Assembly (NCBI GenBank): GCA_039707465.1
Contig: CM077644.1
Location: forward strand, 186,049,462 to 186,113,461
Source of the DNA: Rhabdophis nuchalis
Taxonomy: Eukaryota; Chordata; Lepidosauria; Squamata; Natricidae
DNA length: 64,000 nt
Reading direction: 5' to 3'
Shown here: one piece after another, positions 21,380 to 31,250 of the stretch
Numbering within the stretch: position 1 is the stretch's first letter
Layout: the number at the start of each line of letters is the position of its first letter
Notes under the pieces: generated by a model
Told to the model about the DNA's origin: nothing
Database searches by the model: none
The model's input: the letters and a program-made list of their open reading frames with translations, nothing else
Made by a program: the position numbers and the translations under genes

Positions 21380-23380
21380 CTACCCAAGGCCGGCCAGACG
21401 AAAAAAGTGCGTCTTTAATTTTAAGCGGAAGGAGCGGAGGTCCGTGGTTGTCCTGATATCGGGGGGAAGGTCATTCCAGAGGGCTGGGCCCGCCACAGAG
21501 AAGGCCCTTCCCCTGGGCGTCGCCCGCTGACAAAGTCTAGTGGACGGCACCCGGAGAAGTCCCTCTCTGTGGGAGCGAATCGGCCGTGAGGATGTATGGG
21601 GCAGGATCCGATCCCGCAGGTAGCTAGGTCCCGAGCCATGGAGCGCTTTGAAGATGGTAACTAACACCTTGAAGCGCACCCGGAAGACGACAGGTAGCCA
21701 GTGCAGCTCGCGCAACAGCGGTGTTACATGGGCAAACCTAGAGGTGCCCATAATTGCTCGCGCGGCTGCATTCTGGACCAACTGAAGCCTCCGGGTACAC
21801 CTCAAGGGGAGCCCCATGTAGAGAGAGTTGCAATAATCCAGTCGGGATGTCACGAGAGCATGAGTGACTGTGCGAAGGGCGTCCCGATCCAATAGGGGGC
21901 GCAACTGGCGTACCAGGCGAACCTGGTAAAACGCCCTCCTGGCCACGGCTGTCACTTGATCTTCCATGGACAGCCGGGTATCCAGGAGGACACCCAAGTT
22001 GCGCGCCCCATCCACAGGGGCAAGATGTTCGCCCCCTATGGCCAGCGTTGGAGAGAGCTGGTTGAATCGGGCAGCCGGAAACCACAGCCACTCGGTCTTG
22101 GTCGGGTTGAGCCTAAGTCCGTTACTTCCCATCCAGATCCGCACGGCTTCCAGGCACTGGCACATCACCGCTACGGCATCGTTGGGGTGGTTTGGGGTAG
22201 ATATGTACAGCTGGGTGTCATCAGCGTACAGGTGGTACTCTACCCCAAAACCACGCATGATCTCGCCCAGCGGCTTCATGTATGCGTTAAACAGGAGAGG
22301 CGAGAGGACCGACCCCTGAGGCACCCCGCATGTGAGGGGTCTCGGGGTCGACCTCTGCTCTCCTGCCCGCACAAATTGCGATCGGCCAGAGAGGTAGGAG
22401 GAGAACCACCGTAAAACGGTGCCTCCCACCCCCAGCCCCCCCAGCCGATGCAATAGGATACCATGGTCGATGGTATCGAAAGCCGCCGAGAGGTCTAATA
22501 GGACCAGGATGGAGGAACATCCCCCATCTCTGGCCCTCCAGAGATCATCTACCAACGCGACCAATGCCGTCTCGGTGCTATGCCCGGGCCGAAAGCCGGA
22601 CTGGAGCGGATCTAGATAGTCAACTTCCTCCAGGTGACGGGGAAACTGTTGTGCCACCACACTCTCAACAACCTTCGCCAAGAAGGGAAGGTTGGAGACT
22701 GGACGGTAGTTGTTCAAAAGAGCTGGGTCCAAAGAGGGCTTCTTGAGGAGGGGCCTCACCATGGCCTCTTTTAGGGAGGCAGGCAAGGAACCCTCACTCA
22801 AGGATGCGTTGACAACCTCTTGGAGCCAGCCTCGTGTCACCTCCCAGGATGCCAGTACAAGCCAGGAGGGGCACGGATCCAATAAACATGTGGTGGCTCG
22901 CAGTCGCCCACGTAGCCTGTCCATATCCTCGGAAGTAGCGGAGTCAAACTCCTCCCAAACAAGATCTCCCCCGTGGCATCCCACTGGGCCATGAATGGGG
23001 GTTAGCTCACTCTGTATCTGGGCGGTTTTCTCCTGCAGAAAAATCACAAATTCCTCTGCTCTACCCTGTAGCGGGGCTTCCCGCTCCCTCTGTTGAAGGA
23101 GGGAGCGGGTCACCCTAAACAGGGCGGCAGGGCGGTTTTCTGCGGATGCTATGAGAGTGGCACAATGATGACGTTTGGCCACCCTCAGCGCCACAATGTA
23201 AGTCCGTAAATGGGCTCTTACCTGTGTCCGGTCAGATTCAGAGCGGCTAGCCCTCCATCTTCTCTCTAGGCATCTCTTGCGGCGTTTCATCACCCGCAGC
23301 TCCTCAGTGAACCAAGGAGCCAGGGTGGTTCGCCGCCGCAAGAGAGGCCGCAAGGGCGCGACCCGATCTAAGGCTCCCAC
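21380..23380 (-). CDS. LINE reverse transcriptase segment of ORF2
   Basis: 666 codons open from a GTG after the in-frame TGA at 23393-23395; the true frame continues from the endonuclease upstream, so the GTG is not a natural start. RT motifs appear in order: LLNNYRPVSNLPFLAKVVE, LQSGFRPGHSTETALV, motif [15 protein letters not shown] (F301-D302), motif [15 protein letters not shown], catalytic motif C YADD (Y385-D388), motif [14 protein letters not shown], and NLGVLLDTRL. The C-terminal domain has [21 protein letters not shown] and ALWNDLPPDI. All catalytic aspartates are present and no frameshift is visible. This enzyme family performs target-primed reverse transcription on element RNA. The open frame implies recent activity. 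Confidence 0.93.
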   Translation of the reverse strand: MGALDRVAPLRPLLRRRTTLAPWFTEELRVMKRRKRCLERRWRASRSESDRTQVRAHLRTYIVALRVAKRHHCATLIASAENRPAALFRVTRSLLQQREREAPLQGRAEEFVIFLQEKTAQIQSELTPIHGPVGCHGGDLVWEEFDSATSEDMDRLRGRLRATTCLLDPCPSWLVLASWEVTRGWLQEVVNASLSEGSLPASLKEAMVRPLLKKPSLDPALLNNYRPVSNLPFLAKVVESVVAQQFPRHLEEVDYLDPLQSGFRPGHSTETALVALVDDLWRARDGGCSSILVLLDLSAAFDTIDHGILLHRLGGLGVGGTVLRWFSSYLSGRSQFVRAGEQRSTPRPLTCGVPQGSVLSPLLFNAYMKPLGEIMRGFGVEYHLYADDTQLYISTPNHPNDAVAVMCQCLEAVRIWMGSNGLRLNPTKTEWLWFPAARFNQLSPTLAIGGEHLAPVDGARNLGVLLDTRLSMEDQVTAVARRAFYQVRLVRQLRPLLDRDALRTVTHALVTSRLDYCNSLYMGLPLRCTRRLQLVQNAAARAIMGTSRFAHVTPLLRELHWLPVVFRVRFKVLVTIFKALHGSGPSYLRDRILPHTSSRPIRSHREGLLRVPSTRLCQRATPRGRAFSVAGPALWNDLPPDIRTTTDLRSFRLKLKTHFFRLAGLG

Positions 23381-23392
23381 GGCCGCACTATT

Positions 23393-24640
23393 TCATGCGG
23401 CCGTGAGGTCCTCCATCGGGGCGCGGGTCAGGGATACAGGAAATGGCCCAAGCGCTGTCTGGAACCCATCCGGGTCCATCAAGCGCCTGGGGCGGTACCA
23501 GATTGGTGACTCTGGTTCCGCCTCCCCGCGGAGGGGAGCAGCGGTCGGAAAGTCGAGCCGGAGAAGTGAGTGGTCTGACCATGACAAGGGTGTGATGACT
23601 ATATCCCCTGTACCCAGATCACTTTTCCATTGGCCCGAGACGAAGATGAGGTCCGGCGTATGTCCACCCTCGTGGGTGGGGCCCTGAATTACTTGGGTCA
23701 GGTCCATGGCCGTCATGGAAGCCATGAACTCCCGAGCTACCACGGATGATTCGCCCAACGATGGCAGGTTAAAGTCCCCCATGACTATAAGTCTGGGGGT
23801 CTCCACTGCCACCGTAGCGATCACCTCCAGGAGCTCGGGCAGGGCTGCTGCTACATAGCGGGGAGCCAGGTATACAACCAGCAAGCCCAACTGCCTCCCT
23901 AGGCCCCATTTCACGCAGAGGGACTCACAGCCGGAAGTCTGAGGCACAATGGTCTCTCTCGGCTCAAGGCCTTCCTTAATAATGACCGCTACCCCACCAC
24001 CCCTGCCTAGGGCCCGCGGCTGATGAAATGCGCGGTAGCCTGGTGGGCACATTTCAACGAGGGGATGTCCTCCCTCGTGGCCCAACCAGGTCTCCGCAAT
24101 TCCTACCAGGTCCGGCTCCCCCTCTGACACAAGGTCACTAATGAGGGGGGCTTTGTTGACAACGGACCTGGCGTTGCAAAACATCAGCCGCAGACCCTGG
24201 CTCTGTATTCCCTGGCCACCTAGCCTGCGGGGGTTGTGGCACCCAACCGTTTGTAACCAACGGCTACGTGCCTCCAACCGGGAGGAAGGAACTTGTCTCC
24301 CCTCGGTCCTGCCCCTCCCCACGACCCTCTGGATGGAGAAGCCCTCCACCGGAATGACTTGTGTTTCCCCCCTCTTAACGGAACCATCCGCCTCCCTCCG
24401 TCGTCTGCTGGCTTGGCCCGTTCCCTTCTGGCTAGTCTCAACCTGTCTAAACCCTCCCTCCTCCCTGGTACCCCCTAAAACAGACAACAGCTTTTTTACT
24501 AAAAAACCCCTACACCTGCGCTTTCGCCACTTCTCCTGACTTACTAGTCCCTCATCAAAGTGTGCCCTTGATAACACAGCGGGCCATACCTGCGAGAGGG
24601 GGGACTCTCGCAGTAACAGTAGGTCTGCTTTAGAGTACAT
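23393..24640 (-). CDS. LINE APE-type endonuclease segment of ORF2
   Basis: 415 codons ending in TGA at 23395-23393, in the same frame as the RT segment, with four sense codons before the RT ORF call begins. Residues 1-150 are a basic N-terminal extension without a recognised domain. From residue 151 the apurinic/apyrimidinic-like endonuclease reads LMFCNARSVVNK (N156), DLVGIAETWL (catalytic E183), GRGGGVAVIIK, VMGDFNLPS (D289, N291) and WSDHSLLRL (D356, H357). These are the metal-binding and catalytic residues of LINE endonucleases that nick the target strand. The stop lies in a CGA-like context, consistent with CpG decay, and separates the two enzyme halves. Confidence 0.92.
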   Translation of the reverse strand: MYSKADLLLLRESPLSQVWPAVLSRAHFDEGLVSQEKWRKRRCRGFLVKKLLSVLGGTREEGGFRQVETSQKGTGQASRRRREADGSVKRGETQVIPVEGFSIQRVVGRGRTEGRQVPSSRLEARSRWLQTVGCHNPRRLGGQGIQSQGLRLMFCNARSVVNKAPLISDLVSEGEPDLVGIAETWLGHEGGHPLVEMCPPGYRAFHQPRALGRGGGVAVIIKEGLEPRETIVPQTSGCESLCVKWGLGRQLGLLVVYLAPRYVAAALPELLEVIATVAVETPRLIVMGDFNLPSLGESSVVAREFMASMTAMDLTQVIQGPTHEGGHTPDLIFVSGQWKSDLGTGDIVITPLSWSDHSLLRLDFPTAAPLRGEAEPESPIWYRPRRLMDPDGFQTALGPFPVSLTRAPMEDLTAA

Positions 24641-24659
24641 CTAATAAAATGGGTCAAGC

Positions 24660-24860
24660 TGTTAATCTAGGGCTACAATTGGCTACGATGATGTTAAAAA
24701 CTGTGAAAACAGATGTTATAAATACATAATAAAGATGTTAAAATGAATAATAGAATAGATGTTAAATAGATATTAAAAATAGATATTAAATAGATGTTAA
24801 ATAGTATTTAAATAGCTGTTAAATACATTAAATACAATAAATACACTAAAATTCATTGTT
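24660..24860. repeat. Imperfect AGATGTTAAAT-type tandem repeats
   Basis: Several units such as 'atagatgttaaatagatatt' in degenerate tandem, between the LINE ORF and its GC-rich leader. Confidence 0.6.
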
Positions 24861-24939
24861 CACAGTATGCAAGGGAGAAATATATAGTCCGGCTCAGCAC
24901 TTGTTCACAAAATCGAGGGTGGTAGGAATAGTTCATCTA

Positions 24940-25730
24940 AGTGGGTAAGTCTGAGGCCTAGGCCTGATCTTCCACTCCAACTCCAACCATGGCCTGGCCA
25001 CCTCACCCAATCCGTCCAGTTCTCCAACAAGCCAGGTTTCAGCCTAGTTGTTCCTCGGCCTCCCAGTCCAAACTCTCTTCGGCCTTCTGGTCGTCTGGTC
25101 GCCAGGCCTGGTCGCCAGGCCCAACTCCTCAGCCTCCCGACCCAGCCCGGCCCGGCTCCAGAACGGCACTCCCGGCCCAAACTCCTCACCTCCTGGCCCG
25201 GCGCGGAACGGTGATTTTCGGCCCTCCGAGGCCCCATCTATCTGGGGCGGCGATTTTCGCCCCCCCCCCCAAGGCCCCACCTATCAACAGTGGGCGACCT
25301 GGAACCTCCGACGGCGTCCTGTGTTCTTCAGAGCCGTCTCCGCTGCCGCCTCCGCTGCCTCCATCTCCGCTGCTGCCAGCCTGGCCGTCCCAGCTCCAGC
25401 CCATCGTGCCCTCGGCCTCCGGCCTCCTCCAAACTCCGTCCCGGCGTTTCCCGGCGTTTCCGGCCTCTGCTCTACTCCCTCCGGCCTCCTCCCACTCCGT
25501 CCGGCGTTTGTGGGCATTTCTGGGGCCTCCGCCCGGCGTCGTCCCTCCGGAGCCGCCTATCCACCCCGAGAGACCCTCCTGGTCTCAAAAGATAGCCGGG
25601 GTGGTCCACTCCCTAAGCCCGGCCCTTACAGCTGTCCAACAGGCCGGGCAGCATTCTTCCAGCCAATTTTTGAGCCCTGCGACCCTCAGAGCTCTCGATG
25701 GCAGACCGCCATCTTCGCACATGCGCAGTA
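24940..25730 (-). promoter_or_regulatory. GC-rich LINE 5' leader, putative internal promoter
   Basis: About 790 bp of very GC- and CpG-rich sequence precedes the ORF in element orientation, in sharp contrast to AT-rich surroundings. LINEs carry internal promoters in such leaders. Many overlapping ORFs on both strands here reflect low stop-codon density and have no domain. The function is inferred. Confidence 0.55.
25707..25716 (-). promoter_or_regulatory. YY1-like motif at LINE 5' end
   Basis: The minus strand reads GAAGATGGCGG, matching the AAGATGGCGG core bound by YY1, within about 20 bp of the presumed 5' end. Mammalian L1 places a YY1 site at the same position, where it sets the transcription start. 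Equivalence here is inference. Confidence 0.5.
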
Positions 25731-25972
25731 GTGTTGGTTTAATGGTGGACAGGATCACATGGCTTGAGCTTCTGAACAAAAAAGGGAGACCACATACTTC
25801 CAGATGTTGGGTGAAGAAGAAAAAAAACGAGATGCTGAAAATTCCTGGGCTTATGTCCTCTCTGGCCTTTGATCTTGATCTTGTATTCTGATTGGTTGTC
25901 AGACTCCCATGGGGCCATGCAGGAGCAACTCTATAGGCTGTCTTTAGTCCAAGTTTGCTTCTCCCCAAGTGC
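25731..25972. other. Spacer between LINE and GC-rich hAT
   Basis: A 127-codon antisense ORF spans part of it without a recognisable domain. Nothing else seen. Confidence 0.4.
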
Positions 25973-25980
25973 CCCTTGGT

Positions 25981-26668
25981 TAAGGTGACCAGATTTCAAG
26001 TTTATTATAGCGGGATACCATCAATGGGGGGGGGGAGTGGCCTTTCCTGGCTCCACAGCCGCTGCAGAGGCTGCCTCGTCTGGCGGGGGGGGGCTCTCAG
26101 GCCGACCCCCTCCCTCCCCCCCCTGAGCGGGGCACCTGCAGGTGTAGCCGTCTGGTGGGGCGGTGGAGTGGGGCCAGGCAGCCGTGGGCACTCTGCACGC
26201 GCTCAGAGGCATGGGGCATGGCCAGGAAGCGGTGGCCGGAGCGGGCTGGCAGAAGGGGAGAGCTGGTGAAGGTGGAGCCAGGCAGGCGGCAGGCGGCGGA
26301 AGAGGAGGAGACCTGTGTGTGCCAGAGTTGCAGCCGGAGCTGAGAGTGCATCGCAGTGGCGGCGCAAAGTTCAGGGCTGCGCGGGCTCCGGCTGCAGCTC
26401 TGGCGTGCACAGGTCTCCTCCTCTTCCGCTGCCTCCCTGGCTCCACCCTCGCTGGCCCTCCCCTTCCGCCAGCCCGCCAGCCTGCCAGCCCGCCAGCCCG
26501 CTCCAGCCGCTGCTTCCTGCCCACGCCTTTGAGCGTGTGCAGAGCGCCCTCTGCCCGCCCACCCCCCACCGCTGCCCCAGGCAAAAATCAGGACTTTTTA
26601 AGAGGACGCGGGACAAATTTTTGAAATGCGTGACTGTCCCGCCAAAAGCGGGACATCTGGTCACCTTG
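25981..26668. mobile_element. GC-rich hAT-type element with perfect TSD and long hairpin
   Basis: Left end TAAGGTGACCAGAT and right end ATCTGGTCACCTTG are inverted repeats. Flanking octamers CCCTTGGT are identical (25973-25980 and 26669-26676). Second-order repeats 'agcgggat' and 'aagcgggacat' lie just inside. The interior (about 26210-26545) is a long imperfect palindrome: 'gcggaagaggaggagacctg' on the left faces 'caggtctcctcctcttccgc' on the right. The 100-190 codon ORFs here are frame shadows of GC-rich DNA. Confidence 0.93.
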
Positions 26669-26676
26669 CCCTTGGT

Positions 26677-27985
26677 GAGATGACTAAAGGACTAACACTA
26701 TCATGCCTTAAGCCCATCAGCCTGGACCTGAAGGGGCAGATCTTTGTTATGTAGATCAATAGACTTGTCCAGGCTTTTTAAATGGCCCATTAACAAACGT
26801 GGGGGCTATTCAGAGTGAGTCTGCTTCCTGCCTAAAAACATGTTTCTCCATTTCTTATCCAGGGAAATATAATATTCTGCCTTTTCAATATTTCCCAGGA
26901 TATTTCATTTTTCTAGGAGAGGGGGTTTAATTTCCTACAATAGAAGAAATGAAGAGCCAATCCAGCATGAAATCTTATAAGTGCCCAAGGAAGAAAACCA
27001 TGATAGACTCCTAGCAATGAAAAAAAAGAGAAAATTCTAATAAATAGAAAATGAGTCATTCTTCACAAATTAATCTCTTCCATTAGTTATATCAACTTCT
27101 TTAATCTTTTGTTTCCAGGACCAGCTGTCCTTCTTCTTAAAAAGTACGGAAGGAGATCTACAATCTCTTAATGTTTGAGATACCCACTCTGATCAGCCTC
27201 AACAAATCAGGCAAATAGGCTGGGACGATGGGATAGTTGAACATATTTGCAGGATGACTTGTTACCTTCAATTTATACAAATCTAAATCTGCTTAGCAGA
27301 CTTGTGTGCAGGAAAAAAGAAAGGAGTCTGCAATGCCTCTGTTAGCCAATATAGGCAAGCGTCCTATCTTCGTATCTTTCAAGAATCTTTGTATGCACAA
27401 ATGACAACTCCCATCTTGCTATGCTGGCCACATTATCATGTCATCTCTATATTTGGCAAGTTGTACAAGAAATCTCATGGCTTGATAAATAGTCCAAAGT
27501 TTAGCTGAGTGCAAGTACTGAAGCAAGCAGGATCAAAAGGGGAGGAGGGAACACACTCTGCGTGGTGTATATATATATATATAGCAGAGAAATGGAGCTG
27601 TAGTTTTAAGCTGTTGCCACAACAAAGTTCAGTTGATCAACAGCAGGCCTTGGCCTGATGCTGTGCCAAAGCTGCACTTGGGCACTTGCTTGGATTAAGA
27701 ATTGCTTCATTATCCAGATATGATTCCTAAATGGACTCTCAAGTAAAATATTTCGGTGCACGTAGCAAAGGATTGCTTGAGGGGGCTCTCACTGATTGAA
27801 AGCCATTATTCATCACAGCTGGTGGATGGCTGTCCTCATGCAACCCTCCCATCCCGCCAACCCAATTCTTTGCTGGACTCCATGGTCAGATTTCATTCAG
27901 ATGTTATGCTAGAAGTTCATTTACAGGTGCCCTTATTGCAATAAACTTCAAACACACTGAGGCAGAGTTGAAAGGCATGCATGCA

Positions 27986-28044
<59 letters not shown>

Positions 28045-28108
28045 GGGACGGAGAGGGAGTTCTGCTGATTGCCTGCAGTTTTCTTAGAAAGATTTCAGAA
28101 ATGTTTTG
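26677..28108. other. Unique stretch
   Basis: No gene recognised. A short (TA)n lies near 27570 and the GT/GA microsatellite at 27988. Confidence 0.45.
27976..28046. repeat. (ATGC)n-(GT)n-(GA)n compound microsatellite
   Basis: Three ATGC units, about 17 GT units and about 12 GA units in succession. Confidence 0.96.
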
Positions 28109-28235
28109 CTCCTGTTTTCTTTCTAGGGCTGAGAGAAGTTACTGTCCTGAAGTGACCCAGCTGGCTCTGTGTCCAGGACTAGAACCCAATTTCAGGCTTG
28201 ATGCCTTAACCACTATACTAAACTGGCCATCATGC
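28109..28235 (-). mobile_element. MIR/CORE-SINE-like remnant
   Basis: Reads 'gtgacccagctggctctg', 'caggactagaaccc' and 'ccttaaccactatact', the order seen on the complement of MIR-type tRNA SINEs. Similar remnants lie at 43030 and 47515. Old and diverged. Confidence 0.6.
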
Positions 28236-28866
28236 ATTGATCAGTCCCAACCTAATGACAAACATATTCTTAGTGGGGATGTGCTTTCTTTGCATTGAGG
28301 TGGCAGCATGGCATGGCTTCCAGTCATATCATTTTTGACAATGCAGAGGCTTTTGCAGTTTTTACATGTAGTCTGTTTAGGCTTTATATTGGAAGGCAGA
28401 AAGGTGCTTTAGAATGCAAAGGGACATACGTGTAGCACCATCTGCAACTTCTTAAACAAAATCTATCTTTTCCTGCTATTGCATTACGATCATGGAAGGC
28501 GTGATCCTAGGAAAAGAATCTTCTTGGTGATGTGCCAGGGAAAGCTTAAAATAATTCTCATGAAACTGTCCTTAAAGTGTCCATAGTAAGGGAAATGAAG
28601 TAGCATTTCTGCATTGTGGCAGTTGTGAAAATCACTGTTCTGCAAGTAGCCAAACATGAAGTCATGTTTGCAATGTAGGGCTTAAGGGAAACCGGGATGG
28701 GACTTTTATTGTACCATCTTCCTAGTTGCACATTAGTTTCCCTCCCGAAGCTACTCAGTCTCATTGCTGGGTGCTTAAGGATTCATATTCTTAATTCTGG
28801 GTTATTGTAAACCCACTTTTCTGGGCCAAGGAGGCTCATGTATTCATGGCAACCATGATAACCATT
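28236..28866. other. Unique stretch
   Basis: Nothing recognised. Confidence 0.45.
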
Positions 28867-28874
28867 GGCTATAA

Positions 28875-29110
28875 TAGGGGTGGGTTCCAGCTGCTGCTAC
28901 TGCTGGTTTGCTCCGGGACATGTTGCACGTGAGCACTTGATGCATGCCCTGCATGCATGCACAGTACTAAAAATGCTTCTGCACATGCACAGAATTAAAA
29001 AAAAAAGATGGTGCCTATGGCGCCACTGAGAGAGCCAGTTTGGGGGTGTGGCAGGCCAAATTACTACCTACTCGGTCGAACCAGTCCAAACCTGTAGGAA
29101 ACCCACCTTT
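28875..29110. mobile_element. hAT-like element (GGTGGGTTCC family)
   Basis: Left end TAGGGGTGGGTTCC and right end AGGAAACCCACCTTT are inverted. The interior has 'catgcatgca' repeats and CCAAATTACTACCTACTC, which recurs at 48370. Flanking octamers agree only weakly, so the boundary is less certain than for other hATs. Confidence 0.7.
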
Positions 29111-29352
29111 GGCTTGTCCCTTATATGCATAGTGCATAGAGCAGGCTACACTCAGGCCCTTGTTTTATGTTTTATGTTTTATTAAATTTATACCCCGCCC
29201 TTCTCCAAACGGACCCAGGGCGGCGCACAGGAATATTAAAATACATACAAAATCACGTAAAAATTTTAAAAACTTATTTGATGAACATCCTGCGCTAAAA
29301 CCAAATTAAAATCCCCAAAATTTAAAAAACTATCTAAAAGTCATTATGGAGG

Positions 29353-29550
29353 TTACGCTAGGCCGGCTAGATGGAACAAATGTGTCTTTAGGCACTTGCG
29401 GAAGAGGCGGAGTTCGGAGATGGTGCGAAGTTCAGGGGGTAAGTCGTTCCAAAGGGCTGGGCCTGCCACAGAGAAGGCTTTTCCCCTGGGTGTCGCCAGT
29501 CGGCATTGTCCGGCCGACGGCACCCTGAGAAGGCCCTCTCTGTGGGAGCG
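29353..29550 (-). pseudogene. LINE ORF2 C-terminal remnant
   Basis: Reads [19 protein letters not shown], then GKAFSVAGPALWNDLPPEL and KCLKTHLFHLAGLA, the extreme C-terminus of the same LINE protein as 21380-24640. No catalytic residues remain. Confidence 0.85.
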
Positions 29551-29563
29551 TATCGGTCTAAGG

Positions 29564-29739
29564 CAGGGGTCTGCAAAGTCGGCTCTTTTAAGACTGGTGG
29601 ACTTCAACTCCCAGAATTCCCCAGCCAGCTATGCTGGCTGGGGAACTCTGGGAGTTGAAGTCCACCAGTCTTAAAAGAGAGCCGACTTTGCAGGCCTTTT
29701 AAGCCACCAGTCTTAAAAGAGCCGACTTTGCAGGCCCTG
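29564..29739. mobile_element. Palindromic hAT-type MITE with perfect TSD and duplicated end
   Basis: Termini CAGGGGTCTGCAAAGTCGG and CCGACTTTGCAGGCCCTG. Octamers GTCTAAGG are identical on both sides (29556-29563 and 29740-29747). The right arm end is present twice ('ccaccagtcttaaaaga', 29673-29694 and 29705-29722), a 40-bp tandem duplication of the terminus. It is a close relative of the copy at 36357. Confidence 0.95.
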
Positions 29740-29789
29740 GTCTAAGGGATGTATGGGGCAGGAGACGGTCTCGCATGTAACTAGGTCCC

Positions 29790-30887
29790 TTCAGCAGAAG
29801 GGGAATAATCTAGTGTTAGGGAAATTTCCATCAGTCCTTTTTCATGGGAAGATTTCTACCTCATGAAAGTAGATCGGAGTGATTAGATTCTGCAACACAG
29901 ATACCTTGTTTTCAGATGCCTGAGACATTCAGAGATTTCCCAGATGACATTCAAAGGACAGTTCTGTTGAATGGCACATCAGCCATCTTTAAAATCTGGA
30001 AGTAACTTCAGTCCTACACAGTATTCCTCTTGAGCAGCCTCTTATTACTTGCCGGTCATGGATCTTTTTTGAGCTTTGGTTTTCTAGGGACCTTCAGGAC
30101 ATGAAACAAGTGAAGAGATTCACCGAATGGCCCAGGAGAAAAGTGGGAAGAGAGTAGGACCAGATGCAGATAGGAGTTCAAATGATTTCTATGGGGTTAT
30201 TGTACCTGCAGAATGTAGGCTAGCTGCATTATTTAGAATTCATAATCCTACTTAGGGAAGGACAGGCCAGAAAATCCAATTAGTGTAAATAATGATCATC
30301 TGGCTGAGCATTTACTTGATAAAATTACTTGTATTTCCCTGGATGATCAGGGAGTGTCTGCGGAAGGGTGTTGTTGTATTATAAAATGCAATGGGGGGTG
30401 GGGTGGTTGTACTTGCAGCAAATATACTCTATGGGAGCTTACTTACTCCCCAAACTGGATGGTTTTCACTCAAATGGTGTCCTGAAGGCTAGTGAAAACT
30501 TGAGTCTTTTGGACAGGCTTCAAAAGTGATTATAAAACCTAACAATGACTGTTTTTACTATTTATATCATTCTGTATTATTTTGTTTAAATGTGCTTTAT
30601 GTTTTGTACACCAGCTAATCTCTTTGGTGTTGTGGCAATAAATACTTAAAACATTTTGGGTAAAACTATCGTTAAGGCTTCCATGGAGATTTAAAAAGTA
30701 TTCCTGGAATCCTGATAGAAACAAATTTGCATGTTTTTCCTCCAACAGATCTTGTGTAAAACAGAGGCTAACAATTCTTCAAGAAACACAAGAGAGAGGC
30801 ACATTTGCAGGTTGCAATTATTGTCTAAGCTTTATATGTCAATTTAGGGTTAACATGTGTTCTGGGATGATTTTCTCTCTCCATACC
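29790..30887. other. Unique stretch
   Basis: No gene or recognised repeat. Confidence 0.45.
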
Positions 30888-30895
30888 CCATATAT

Positions 30896-31011
30896 TAGGG
30901 GTGTCAAACTCATGTTGCCATGTGACTTTTATCGTGACTCCTCCCCTTCGCTAAACCAGGCGTGGGCATCTCCAGCTGTGACACATACGATCCGTGAGTT
31001 TGACAGCAGTG
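30896..31011. mobile_element. Short hAT-type MITE (GTGTCAAACTC family), perfect TSD
   Basis: A 116-bp element with ends TAGGGGTGTCAAACTC and GAGTTTGACAGCAGTG. Octamers CCATATAT are identical (30888-30895 and 31012-31019). The interior has 'ccccttcgctaaaccagg', shared with the partial copy at 240. Confidence 0.94.
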
Positions 31012-31019
31012 CCATATAT

Positions 31020-31250
31020 GATATGTCCCTACTCTACTTGCTTTTAAGAAGCTGTTAAGAACTGGATTGTTACCCATGTGTTTGGATCCAGTTTGGTTCC
31101 ATTATGTTGTTTGGTTGCCATTATGTATTTTAGATATTGGGTATGTTTTTCAAAGTTATGTGGATATTTTTGATTTATTATTTGCTTTTTGGAATCACAG
31201 TGTTTGAATTGGGTGGCCCTATAAATACATTAAATAAATAAATAAATACT
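31020..31250 (+). mobile_element. L2/CR1-like LINE 3' end, diverged
   Basis: Ends GAATTGGGTGGCCCTATAAA, then TACATTAAATAAATAAATAAAT, the tail layout of L2/CR1-group elements. The preceding 150 bp is AT-rich UTR-like sequence. Old copy with an uncertain 5' limit. Confidence 0.5.

Larger units (their letters stand above)
21178..25730 (-). mobile_element. Near full-length L3/CR1-like LINE
   Basis: A minus-strand non-LTR retrotransposon of about 4.5 kb. In element order: a GC-rich 5' leader (25730 to about 24940), an AT-rich segment with imperfect AGATGTTAAAT repeats (24900-24660), one long endonuclease-reverse transcriptase frame (24640-21380) broken by one TGA, a 3' UTR with GCCTGTGCCCCGCCTCGAG, and an ATT trinucleotide tail (21178-21199). 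Element size and single-frame EN-RT fit CR1-group elements. The 5' end is set by the end of GC-rich sequence and is not proven. I found no clear ORF1. Confidence 0.9.
29161..29789 (-). mobile_element. L3/CR1-like LINE 3' end, interrupted by a hAT MITE
   Basis: The minus-strand 3' UTR ends in a TTTTA-rich tail ('gttttatgttttatt' on the plus strand) with CCCTGGGTCC and GGAGAAGGGCGGGGTATAAA. The coding remnant reads GRAFSVAGPALWNDLPPEL. The hairpin hAT at 29564 splits it; the copy at 45982 shows the same site unoccupied. 5'-truncated at 29789. Confidence 0.9.

Noticed and set aside
21701..23687. Plus-strand ORFs of 60-152 codons opposite the LINE
   Set aside because: Antisense shadows of the LINE coding frame.
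24905..26683. Many overlapping GC-rich ORFs up to 300 codons on both strands
   Set aside because: Low stop density in the LINE leader and in the GC-rich hAT explains them. None shows a recognisable domain.
27540..27600. (TA)n with flanking sequence as a promoter TATA region
   Set aside because: A short dinucleotide run with no ORF or start-site context.
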